The notes under the pieces were generated by a model that saw only the letters and a program-made list of their open reading frames with translations, searched no databases and was not told where the DNA came from. A DNA stretch of 6,279 bases from DASPTB01 sp035623615 (GTDB lineage Bacteria; Actinomycetota; UBA4738). The position numbers and the translations under genes are program-made. The stretch lies in the NCBI GenBank assembly GCA_035623615.1, contig DASPTB010000032.1:1-6279 (forward strand), in the 5' to 3' direction. Each line of letters starts with the position of its first letter. The stretch's first letter is position 1. Positions 1-6,036 of this stretch are shown one piece after another.

Positions 1-172
1 CGAAGCCGATCTTCTCGGCGTACCCGACTCCCTCCGAGATGTCGGTGAACGTCTCCCCGTCGTACAGGTCCGGTGTATGGACGACGTGGCCCTCCGCGCG
101 GAGGTCGTCGGCGAACGCGAGGCAGCCGGGGGTCAGTCCCAGCGCGTGGTGGAAGAGCAGCACCTCGGCCAT
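1..172 (-). CDS. Dienelactone hydrolase family protein, N-terminal part (runs off the left edge)
   Basis: The reverse strand from 172 reads an ATG followed by 57 codons that stay open to the window edge. The protein starts MAEVLLFHHALGLTPG and continues with a stretch giving HTPDLYDGETF and then GVGYAEKIGF. This is the first strand, oxyanion-loop region and second strand of an alpha/beta hydrolase, and matches the pattern of actinobacterial dienelactone-hydrolase-like proteins (about 190-250 residues in the family). The catalytic Cys/Ser, Asp and His lie beyond the window, so the reaction cannot be assigned; family members hydrolyse lactones or esters in the cytoplasm. The start lies 9 bp after the stop of the HAD gene on the same strand, so the two are probably one operon. 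A GAAGG stretch about 12 nt before the ATG is a weak, rather distant ribosome binding site. The family call is from recalled sequence pattern, not a search. Confidence 0.82.
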   Translation of the reverse strand, partial: MAEVLLFHHALGLTPGCLAFADDLRAEGHVVHTPDLYDGETFTDISEGVGYAEKIGF

Positions 173-181
173 GCCCGGAGT

Positions 182-943
182 CTACCTTCGGGGCTCAACC
201 GGGGGGTCGTCCCACGCGGCGAGCAGTCCGGGAAGCTCCGCGAGGTCGTCGATGTGCCCGTCCGCGGCTCCGTCGGGATCCTCTTCCTGCCGGAACTGGC
301 GGGTCAGCACCGTGCGCATGCCGAGGGCGTGCGCTCCGCCGACGTCGTCGAGCACGCGGTCGCCGACGAACACCGTGTCGGAGGGCTCCGCGCCCACGCG
401 GGACAGCGCTTCGAGGAAGATCCGCGGGTCGGGCTTTCGGACCCCGACCTCGCTCGAGAACACGCTCGCGTCGAGGAGCGGCGCCAGGGCGAGCCGTCCG
501 AGGTCCTCCCGCATCAGATCGGGACGCAGCGTCATGTTCGACACGAGCCCGAGCCGGCGGCCCGCGTCGCGCAATCCTTGCAACAGGGCGAGCGTCTCCG
601 GCGCGATCGTGATCGAGTTGGAGTACGCGGAGTGATCGAGGGCGACGACGTGCTGGATGACGTCGTCGGGAAGGTCGAAGCCGACGGTCCCGAGCGCCTC
701 GCGGAACAGCGCCGCGATGTCGAGCTCCTCCAGCCGTCGCTGCGCGTACGACTCCGCCACCACTCGGTCGACCCCGTCGGCGACGCGCTCGATGAGGTCG
801 AGGAGCTCGGGAACCTCCATGTAGGCGACGGCATCGATCCGGTCGCGGATCTGCTCGTAGGCGGCGTGGAGCGCCTCCTCGGTGCGGTGGAAGTCGACGA
901 GCGTGTGTCCGAAATCGAAGAGGACCGCCCGCACGCGCGCCAT
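182..943 (-). CDS. HAD superfamily hydrolase with Gly in place of the second motif I Asp
   Basis: The product has 253 residues, usual for a HAD subfamily I protein with a helical cap inserted after motif I. Motif I is LFDFGHTLVDF: the nucleophile is Asp10, followed by Gly12 where phosphatases carry the acid/base Asp, then Thr14. The cap is about residues 18-110. Motif II is LVSN (Ser135), motif III is VGVRKPDP (Lys170), and motif IV is FVGDRVLDD (Asp195, Asp199) followed by GGAHALGM. The fold is certain, but the substrate is unknown; loss of Asp12 is also seen in dehalogenase- and phosphonatase-type HADs, so a phosphatase role should not be assumed. The ATG at 943 was chosen because it directly precedes the first beta strand; the frame is open upstream, but that sequence lies antisense to the SRPBCC gene and does not look HAD-like. 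The gene precedes the dienelactone-hydrolase-like gene by 9 bp and is divergent from the SRPBCC gene. Confidence 0.93.
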   Translation of the reverse strand: MARVRAVLFDFGHTLVDFHRTEEALHAAYEQIRDRIDAVAYMEVPELLDLIERVADGVDRVVAESYAQRRLEELDIAALFREALGTVGFDLPDDVIQHVVALDHSAYSNSITIAPETLALLQGLRDAGRRLGLVSNMTLRPDLMREDLGRLALAPLLDASVFSSEVGVRKPDPRIFLEALSRVGAEPSDTVFVGDRVLDDVGGAHALGMRTVLTRQFRQEEDPDGAADGHIDDLAELPGLLAAWDDPPVEPRR

Positions 944-953
944 GACAGGACGG

Positions 954-963
954 ATGCTACCCT
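954..963. promoter_or_regulatory. Putative back-to-back -10 elements for the HAD and SRPBCC genes
   Basis: The 27 bp between the two divergent start codons (944-970) must serve both genes unless the promoters lie inside the coding regions. ATGCTACCCT at 954-963 contains TAGCAT read on the minus strand (959 to 954) and TACCCT read on the plus strand (958-963). Both fit the TAnnnT form of a sigma70-type -10, and they share the TA at 958-959. The T of the plus element is 7 nt from the GTG, and that of the minus element is 10 nt from the ATG, so both mRNAs could begin at or near the start codon. Neither gene has a Shine-Dalgarno sequence. No good -35 is visible on either side. Confidence 0.45.
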
Positions 964-970
964 GCGGCCG

Positions 971-1420
971 GTGAGCGAGCTGACGGAGGGCTCGATCCGG
1001 ATCGAGGCCGCCCCGGCCGACGTCCTTCGCGTCATCACCGACTTCGCGGGCTATCCGGAGTGGGCGGAAGGCGTGCGCAGCGCCGAGGTCGCCGAGAGCG
1101 ACGGCCGTGGCCGGCCCACGCGCGTCGCGTTCCGCGTCGGGATGGCGGGCATCGACGCCGCGTACACGCTCGCCTATACCTACGCGCCGCGTACGGCCGG
1201 CGTCTCGTGGACCACCGAGCAGGCATCCGGCGCGGTGACCGACGTCGAGGGGGAGTACGGACTGAAGAAGGAGGGCGACGAGACGCTCGTCACGTACCGC
1301 CTGCGGGTCGAACCCTCCATTCCCCTTCCCGGGTTCCTGAAGCGCCACGCGGAGCGAACCATCGTCGACACGGCGCTGAAGGGGCTCAAGGCGCGCGTCG
1401 AGTCTGCCCTGCCCGGCTGA
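971..1420 (+). CDS. SRPBCC family protein (polyketide cyclase/dehydrase-like, START-like fold)
   Basis: The product has 149 residues. It opens with EGSIRIEAAPADVLRVITDF, the first strand and helix of a helix-grip fold, and continues with GYPEWAEGV (residues 27-35), a run of beta strands (about 50-112, including AYTLAYTY and LVTYRLRVEPSIPLPG) and a long C-terminal helix (about 121-146, with KRHAERT and ALKGLKARVES). This order is typical of single-domain SRPBCC proteins that bind a hydrophobic ligand in a deep pocket, and the pattern resembles a conserved actinobacterial group that includes mycobacterial TB16.3-like proteins. Ligand and enzymatic role are unknown; a binding or chaperone-like role is as likely as catalysis. 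The GTG at 971 is the only plausible start: the ATG at 954 is out of frame, and the long open frame upstream is antisense to the HAD gene. There is no Shine-Dalgarno, and the spacing from the -10-like element fits a leaderless mRNA. Confidence 0.87.
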   Translation: MSELTEGSIRIEAAPADVLRVITDFAGYPEWAEGVRSAEVAESDGRGRPTRVAFRVGMAGIDAAYTLAYTYAPRTAGVSWTTEQASGAVTDVEGEYGLKKEGDETLVTYRLRVEPSIPLPGFLKRHAERTIVDTALKGLKARVESALPG

Positions 1421-1447
1421 AATCGCGTCGACCGTCCGTCAGCTGGA

Positions 1448-1483
1448 GGTGACGCCGGCCGGAGCGCCCCTCCGGCCGTCACC
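1448..1483. terminator. GC-rich hairpin between convergent genes, probable bidirectional terminator
   Basis: GGCCGGAG (1457-1464) pairs perfectly with CTCCGGCC (1470-1477) across a 5-nt loop CGCCC. An outer stem of GGTGAC (1448-1453) pairs with GTCACC (1478-1483), separated from the inner stem by a 3-nt bulge (1454-1456) on one side only. That gives 14 base pairs. It lies 27 bp after the SRPBCC stop and covers the stop codon of the P450 (1479-1481), so it can serve both transcripts. There is no T-tract on either side, as is common in high-GC actinobacteria. Confidence 0.7.
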
Positions 1484-2654
1484 CGGTGTCCCATGCGACC
1501 CACATCGAGTCGGGGGCGCGGAACTCCCAGCCGCGAAGCGTCGGCGGCCGTTCGGGATCGAGACGCAGGCCGGGCAGCCGGTCCAGCAGGACCTCGAGCG
1601 AGGCCCGAGCGAGGTGCCGGCCGAACCAGGCCCCCAGGCAGAAGTGCGCCCCGGCCGCGAAGGCCAAATGCCGGCCCTCCTTGCGGTGGATGTCGAACCG
1701 ATCCGCGTCGGCGTATCGGCTGGGATCGCGGTTCGCGCTCGAGAGCACTGCGCCGACGAGCGCGCCCTCGGGCAAAGGGACGCCTGCGATCGTGGTGGAT
1801 TGCGTGGTCTGTCTCGTGGACGTGCCGACCGGCCCGGCCCAACGCAGCGTCTCCTCGACCGCCGCCTTGATCAGCGAACGGTCCGAACACACCGCGTCGA
1901 GCTGCTCGGGATGCAAGCCGAGCGCCCACACGACCAGGGCGATCAGGTCGCGCGGTTCCTGGAGTCCGCCCGACAGCATCAGCTTGGTGTTAGCGACGAT
2001 CTCCTCGCGGCTCATGGAGTCGTCTCCCTCTCGATGGAGCATCCACGAGAGCACGGACTCGTCGGGCGTGCGGGCCAGTCGATCGAGCACCACTTCGATC
2101 GCGTCGCCCATCTCGGCGCTCGCCTCGTCGGCGGGCTGTTGCTTCGCGGAATCGCCCTCGAAGTTCGCCAGGCCAGGCATCAGTCCCTCGTTCCATCGAA
2201 GGAGGTCCTGCCACGGCACGTCCTCGAGTCCGAGGATGGACTGAAGCGACCGAACGCTCATCGGGTCGGCGAACTCGCGAAACAGATCCGACGTGCCCCG
2301 TCGCTCGAACCCGTCGATCAGCTCGTTCGCAAGCCTCGGGATGGCCGCGCCGGATCGCTTCTCGACCTCCCGAGGACGAAACGGCGGCTCGACGACGCGC
2401 CGGATCCGTTCCTGATCCGGGCCCTCGGAACCGAGCATGTTCACGCCCATCGTTCGATTGAGGGTCGAGGGCTCGGTGGCCGCGGTGAAGATGTCCGGCG
2501 TGACGTCGACGTGCCGCACGTCGTCGAACCTCGTGACCAGCCACAGCTGCACGGCGGGAACCCACGACACCGGTTCCCCGTCGCGCAGGCGGGCGTAGAT
2601 CGGATAGGGGTCGCGCTCGAGCTGCTCCAGCGTGATGCGCTCGCCGAGGGTCAT
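1479..2654 (-). CDS. Cytochrome P450 (soluble bacterial type) with atypical I-helix
   Basis: The product has 391 residues, normal for soluble bacterial P450s that take electrons from a ferredoxin or flavodoxin. The heme-binding loop is FAAGAHFCLG (residues 332-341), with Cys339 as the axial thiolate. The K-helix ExxR is EETLR (Glu268, Arg271). The PPFRPREVE segment (90-98) follows the C-helix. Two canonical positions differ: the I-helix reads SGGLQEPRD (228-236), with Glu kept but Pro where the oxygen-activating Thr normally lies, and the C-helix reads PDQERIRR (79-86), with Gln81 where the heme-propionate-binding His is usual. The substrate is not recognisable. The ATG at 2654 is chosen for its AGGAGG site 4 nt upstream (2659-2664) and because MTLGERITLEQL is a normal P450 N-terminus; the frame is open further upstream, but that stretch is antisense to the SDR. 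The gene is divergent from the SDR, which suggests shared control. No redox partner gene is in the window. Confidence 0.96.
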   Translation of the reverse strand: MTLGERITLEQLERDPYPIYARLRDGEPVSWVPAVQLWLVTRFDDVRHVDVTPDIFTAATEPSTLNRTMGVNMLGSEGPDQERIRRVVEPPFRPREVEKRSGAAIPRLANELIDGFERRGTSDLFREFADPMSVRSLQSILGLEDVPWQDLLRWNEGLMPGLANFEGDSAKQQPADEASAEMGDAIEVVLDRLARTPDESVLSWMLHREGDDSMSREEIVANTKLMLSGGLQEPRDLIALVVWALGLHPEQLDAVCSDRSLIKAAVEETLRWAGPVGTSTRQTTQSTTIAGVPLPEGALVGAVLSSANRDPSRYADADRFDIHRKEGRHLAFAAGAHFCLGAWFGRHLARASLEVLLDRLPGLRLDPERPPTLRGWEFRAPDSMWVAWDTG

Positions 2655-2757
2655 GCGTCCTCCTCGTCCGAGGGGTCCACGTCCGATCCGGTTCCGGAGC
2701 GATCGATGCGATGGCTGCGGATACGCGAAACTATGCCGGATCGCGAGAGGAGATGGC
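2655..2757. promoter_or_regulatory. Divergent P450/SDR intergenic region with inverted repeats
   Basis: These 103 bp must hold the promoters for the P450 (minus) and SDR (plus). TCCGG-TT-CCGGA at 2687-2698 is a 12-bp inverted repeat, and its left part GATCCGG (2685-2691) is repeated as the inverse CCGGATC at 2736-2742. Around 2728-2737, AAACTATGCC holds TAGTTT on the minus strand (2733 to 2728) and TATGCC on the plus strand (2732-2737), two weak -10-like elements sharing a TA. The plus element would start an mRNA just before the SDR ribosome binding site; the minus element would give a leader of about 65 nt for the P450. The inverted repeat could be an operator for a regulator that is not in the window. 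No convincing -35 was found, so the exact sites are uncertain. Confidence 0.4.
2745..2752 (+). promoter_or_regulatory. Ribosome binding site of the SDR gene
   Basis: GAGAGGAG ends 5 nt before the ATG at 2758. It fixes the SDR start: another ATG at 2753 overlaps the site and is out of frame. Confidence 0.75.
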
Positions 2758-3555
2758 ATGCGGCTCGAGAGACGGGTGGCGATCGTGACCGGGGGCGGAA
2801 CGGGCATCGGGGCCGCCACGGCCCGGCGCTTCGCGGCCGAGGGTGCCCACGTGGTGGTGACCGGCCGTCGTCCCGAACCGCTCGAGGAGGTGGCCGACGA
2901 GATCTCCGGGCTGGCCCTTCCCGGCGACATCGCCGACCCGGCGCAGGCGCCCGCTGTCGTGGCGGCCGCGGTCGAGCGGTTCGGCGGCGTCGACGTGTTG
3001 GTCGCGAACGCGGGGGTCGGGTTCGGCCGCGCGGCCGGCGACGTGGAGGACGAGCAGTGGCTTCGAACGCTCGACGTCAACCTCTCCGGCCCGCTCCGGG
3101 TCGTCCGCGCGGCGCTTCCGGCGATGCTGGATCGGGGCGGCGGCTCGATCGTCCTCGTCTCCAGCACCTCGGGACTCGTCGCGGCCACCGAGTCCGCCGC
3201 GTACGTGTCCTCCAAGCACGGGCTCATCGGCCTCGCCCGGTCGCTGGCCGTGGACTACGGCCCGAAGGGCGTGCGGACCAACGCGCTCTGCCCGGGGTGG
3301 GTCGTCACGGCCCTGGCCGATCGTTCGATCGATCGTCTCGCGGACGCCCGCGGGGTCACGCGGGATCGCGCGTACGAGCTCGCGACCTCGCAGGTCCCGC
3401 TCCGACGGCCCGCGTCTCCCGAGGAGATCGCCGCGTGCGCGCTCTTCCTGGCGTGCGACGAGTCGTCGTACGTGAACGGCGCGACGCTGACGGTGGACGG
3501 GGGTGGCACCGCGGTCGACGCCGCGTCGCTCGCCCTGGACGACGACCCGCCCTGA
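2758..3555 (+). CDS. Short-chain dehydrogenase/reductase (classical SDR, FabG-like)
   Basis: The product has 265 residues, typical of a classical SDR. The nucleotide-binding motif is TGGGTGIG (residues 11-18). Arg37 and Arg38 after strand beta2 (VVVTGRR) favour NADP(H) over NAD(H). Asp57 (PGDIAD) would contact adenine, and VANAG (82-86) is the conserved NAG motif. The catalytic tetrad is Asn108, Ser136, Tyr149 and Lys153 (YVSSK). PG at 179-180 followed by Thr184 and the C-terminal LTVDGGG (244-250) complete the family pattern. It should catalyse reversible oxidation of a hydroxyl group or reduction of a carbonyl group in the cytoplasm; the substrate cannot be told. The last 15 residues (AVDAASLALDDDPP region) are an acidic tail beyond the usual SDR end. 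The gene is divergent from the P450 and could act on its product, which is inference. Its stop lies 3 bp from the end of the opposing LLM oxidoreductase gene. Confidence 0.96.
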   Translation: MRLERRVAIVTGGGTGIGAATARRFAAEGAHVVVTGRRPEPLEEVADEISGLALPGDIADPAQAPAVVAAAVERFGGVDVLVANAGVGFGRAAGDVEDEQWLRTLDVNLSGPLRVVRAALPAMLDRGGGSIVLVSSTSGLVAATESAAYVSSKHGLIGLARSLAVDYGPKGVRTNALCPGWVVTALADRSIDRLADARGVTRDRAYELATSQVPLRRPASPEEIAACALFLACDESSYVNGATLTVDGGGTAVDAASLALDDDPP

Positions 3556-3558
3556 CGC

Positions 3559-4491
3559 TCATGGCTCGGACAGCCGCTCCACCCGCTCGACGACCTCGCG
3601 GCAGAACGCGGGGACGACCGCCGGATCGTCGACGAACTGCGACGGCTTGATGCAGATCGTTCCGAACCCGCGCGCCATCTGCTCGGGGATCGATGCCAGC
3701 GCCTCGCCCAGATCCGCGACGGACGCGGCGCTCGGGAATCGCCCACGCGTCCCGCCCACCATCTCGAGCTCGCCGAGATCCCTCCCCGCGTCCCGCACCG
3801 ACCCGCGGACAAGCTCGAGGTCGTCGTCGCTCGGCCGGCCGAGCGGGTTGAAGCCCGAGCCGTAGGTCGTCAACCGGTGCAGCAGCCGCTGATGGACTGT
3901 CTGGCCGCCGAACCACAGCGGCGGCCCCTCGGCGCGAACGGGCTTGGGCTCGAGGTGGACGTCGCGGAACGAGTAGTGGTCGCCGGCGAACGACGCCGGG
4001 CTCGCGCTCCAGAGCGCCCGCCAGGCAGCCAGGTGCTCGTCGAGGAGCCGCCCCCGCTCCGCGAAGGGCACACCGAGCGCGTCGTACTCGGAACGGTGCC
4101 AGCCGACCGTCGGTTGCACGACGAGCCGCCCCTCCGACAACAGGTCGAGCGTCGCGAGTTGCTTCGCGAGCAGGATGGGATGACGAAGCGGGGCGATGAT
4201 CGAGCTGGCGATCAGCCGGGTCGTCGATGTGGCCGCCGACACGGCGGCAAGGAGCAGCAGCGAATCCGGCCACGGTGTGCTGGGACCCTGATTGCCGGGC
4301 AATGCGTACTCGCGCGGGTTCTCCGGGAGCCCTCCCGCGTCCGAGCCGGCCCCGAGCGCCACGTGCTCGCTCACCATCACGCCGTCGAAACCGGCGTCCT
4401 CAGCGGCGACGGCCATGCGCTCGAGCGCGGCGAGGTCGCGCGGGGGCGCGAGCGTCCAGTTCTCGCTCAGGATCAGGACGAGTCGGGGAAC
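3559..4491 (-). CDS. LLM class F420-dependent oxidoreductase (TIGR03619-like), start codon unclear
   Basis: The product is about 310 residues with a luciferase-like TIM-barrel pattern. It runs LVLILSENW (strand 1, from residue 4), DAGFDGVMVSEH (32-43), PLRHPILLAKQLATLDLLS (101-119), EGRLVVQPTVGWHRSEYDAL (120-139), LEPKP (180-184), LWFGG (192-196), GFNPLGRPSDDD (213-224), MVGGTRGRFP (244-253) and IKPSQFVDDP (281-290). This set is characteristic of actinobacterial proteins annotated as F420-dependent LLM oxidoreductases; hydride transfer with cofactor F420 is family knowledge, and the substrate is unknown. The start is a problem: homologous proteins begin at the position of codon 4491-4489, which here is GTT. 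No ATG, GTG or TTG is in frame nearby, and the first ATG (4416) would remove 25 residues including strand 1. There is no Shine-Dalgarno. The gene lies 41 bp after the permease on the same strand, so translation may depend on that mRNA. The 3' end is certain. Confidence 0.9.
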   Translation of the reverse strand, partial: VPRLVLILSENWTLAPPRDLAALERMAVAAEDAGFDGVMVSEHVALGAGSDAGGLPENPREYALPGNQGPSTPWPDSLLLLAAVSAATSTTRLIASSIIAPLRHPILLAKQLATLDLLSEGRLVVQPTVGWHRSEYDALGVPFAERGRLLDEHLAAWRALWSASPASFAGDHYSFRDVHLEPKPVRAEGPPLWFGGQTVHQRLLHRLTTYGSGFNPLGRPSDDDLELVRGSVRDAGRDLGELEMVGGTRGRFPSAASVADLGEALASIPEQMARGFGTICIKPSQFVDDPAVVPAFCREVVERVERLSEP

Positions 4492-4496
4492 GCGTC

Positions 4497-4514
4497 GCGC
4501 CGAATCGTTGGCGC
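4497..4514 (-). other. Small inverted repeat between the permease and LLM oxidoreductase genes
   Basis: GCGCC (4497-4501) and GGCGC (4510-4514) can pair across an 8-nt loop. In the minus-strand mRNA this hairpin sits 5 nt before the presumed LLM start, where a ribosome binding site would be expected. With only five pairs it may be chance in such GC-rich DNA. Confidence 0.25.
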
Positions 4515-4532
4515 TGCCCGCTGTTCCCGTGG

Positions 4533-6011
4533 CTACGCGCCTCCCGAGCGCAGGTCGTCGAGGGCCCGGCTGGCCGGCTCCCGGCCCTTTACCACGAGCA
4601 TGTACAGGATGCCGATCACGCCCCAGATCAGCGCGAACCAGGGCGCGAGGATCGTCGGGCTCGGCACCTTGTAGAAGGAACCGAAGATGGCGGCGCCCGT
4701 GATCGCGATTCCGAGCACGATGGCGATGGCCAGCTTCACCTTCGCCGGATCGTCGGCAAGGCCGCGGCCCGCTCCCAGCGACATCAGGAAGTAGACGACG
4801 AGCAGCGCGAACCCTCCGAACGTGGAGCACCACGCGAATAGTGAGAAGTACTCGGGCAGGCCTGGCAGGGCGAAGAGCTTCGTCCATTGCGCGCCGGCGA
4901 TCAGGACCGCCTGGATCACCAGCAGGAGACCGATCGCCCCCACCGGCGTGCCGTAGCGCTGGGAGACCGACGCGAGACCTCCGGGCAGGCGCCGGTCGCG
5001 CGCCATCGCGAAGGTGCCGCGGGTCGAGGCGACGGCCGCCCCGACGTACACCGCCAGCATGTCGAGCAGCACCACGATCAAAAGGATCTTCAGCCAGAAG
5101 CTCGAGCCGTACGGAGTGCCCGGCGCGCCGAGCGCGAACAGCGGGGCGCCCGCGACGGCCGGGCTCTCGATAATCTTCAGGTTGAAGTGGAAGCCGGCGA
5201 CCTCGGTGTACGCCGCGATGATGTAGAAGACGGAGACGATCACGATCGAGAGCAGCACGGCCCGAGGAATGGACTTCTTCGGCTCCGCGGTTTCCTCGGC
5301 GAGGTTCGCCGCCGTCTCGAACCCGACGAAGATCAGGACCCCGTAGAGGACGCCGAACAGGATGCCCGCGAACCCGTCCGGGGACGGGTTCGGATCGAAC
5401 GCCTTGGCGAAGTTGTTGTCGCCCCCCAGCCGCACGATCACGGAGAGGAAGAAGATCAGGACGACCGCGATCGAGATCAGGGCCAACGTGAGCTGGACCC
5501 GCGTCGAGATCTGGACGCCCAGGTACAGGATGCCCAGCATCAGGAGTGCGACGAGCACGTCCCACACCCAGATGGGAAACCACCCGCCGCTCGCGTTGAA
5601 GACGCCGGGAATGACGTTGTCGTGGATGAAACCCCCGATCAGGATGCCGAGCCCGACCGTCAGGATGATCGTTCCCGAGTAGTACAGCCAGCCGGTGCCG
5701 GCGCCGACGGTCGAGCCGAGCCCGTTCGACACGTAGTCGTACAGCGATCCTGCGGCGTGGATCCGCTTCGCGTACTGGGCGACGATCCAGCCGAGGGCGA
5801 ACACCCCCACCGCTGCGAGCAGGACGGCGAGCGCCGCCGACGTTCCCGCGCCGCGCGCCGCGGCGTTCACGCCGATGATCAGCGGGATGATGAACGCCGA
5901 GCTGAAGACCGGTCCGATGAACCCGACCGACTGTGCCACGCAGTCGACCAGCGTCAGGCGCTTGGACCCCAGACGCTCGTACCCGAACTCCTCTTTCTTC
6001 TCCTCCGACAC
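4533..6011 (-). CDS. APC family amino acid/polyamine permease
   Basis: The product has 492 residues and about 12 membrane segments, estimated near residues 25-47, 57-78, 105-128, 148-165, 172-194, 213-232, 251-270, 307-330, 355-374, 388-411, 425-446 and 453-473. The first segment carries SVGFIGPVFSSAF, the unwound-helix region that binds the substrate amine and carboxylate in this superfamily. FETAANLAEETAEPKKSIPR (231-250), after segment 6, is the hallmark of the AA_permease_2 group. STRGTFAMARDRRLPG (329-344) is the conserved loop after segment 8. It should be a proton-coupled importer or exchanger in the cytoplasmic membrane; the substrate is not determinable. The GTG at 6011 is chosen because SEEKKEEFGYERLGSKRLTL is a usual cytoplasmic N-terminus, and a G-rich site (6015-6020) lies 3 nt upstream; an ATG at 6125 would add a poor 38-residue extension overlapping the upstream gene. 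It lies 25 bp after the upstream gene and 41 bp before the LLM gene, so it is probably the middle of an operon. Confidence 0.94.
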   Translation of the reverse strand: MSEEKKEEFGYERLGSKRLTLVDCVAQSVGFIGPVFSSAFIIPLIIGVNAAARGAGTSAALAVLLAAVGVFALGWIVAQYAKRIHAAGSLYDYVSNGLGSTVGAGTGWLYYSGTIILTVGLGILIGGFIHDNVIPGVFNASGGWFPIWVWDVLVALLMLGILYLGVQISTRVQLTLALISIAVVLIFFLSVIVRLGGDNNFAKAFDPNPSPDGFAGILFGVLYGVLIFVGFETAANLAEETAEPKKSIPRAVLLSIVIVSVFYIIAAYTEVAGFHFNLKIIESPAVAGAPLFALGAPGTPYGSSFWLKILLIVVLLDMLAVYVGAAVASTRGTFAMARDRRLPGGLASVSQRYGTPVGAIGLLLVIQAVLIAGAQWTKLFALPGLPEYFSLFAWCSTFGGFALLVVYFLMSLGAGRGLADDPAKVKLAIAIVLGIAITGAAIFGSFYKVPSPTILAPWFALIWGVIGILYMLVVKGREPASRALDDLRSGGA

Positions 6012-6036
6012 TGGCCCCCCTTTCCGTGCCGTCCGA

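Noticed and set aside
77..970. Long plus-strand open frame running antisense through the HAD gene into the SRPBCC gene.
   Set aside because: It mirrors the HAD codon pattern, is low in recognisable fold features and is rich in Arg, Glu and Val. Only the part from the GTG at 971 has a domain pattern.
944..1348. N-terminal extension of the HAD protein by 135 residues to an ATG at 1348.
   Set aside because: The extension is antisense to the SRPBCC gene and lacks any domain pattern, whereas MARVRAVLFDFGHT at 943 is a standard HAD start.
2655..3227. N-terminal extension of the P450 into the SDR region.
   Set aside because: It is antisense to the SDR and Ser/Thr/Pro-rich; the AGGAGG site before the ATG at 2654 settles the start.
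1449..3650. A 733-codon plus-strand open frame antisense to the P450 and overlapping the SDR in another frame.
   Set aside because: It is a by-product of GC bias at third positions; its sequence is Arg-rich with no domain pattern, while the P450 and SDR have complete motifs.
4536..5583. Minus-strand open frame joined in frame to the LLM oxidoreductase, suggesting a 674-residue fusion.
   Set aside because: The upstream part is a shifted reading of the permease gene, Arg/Gly/Pro-rich, and shows no domain. The permease frame has 12 membrane segments.
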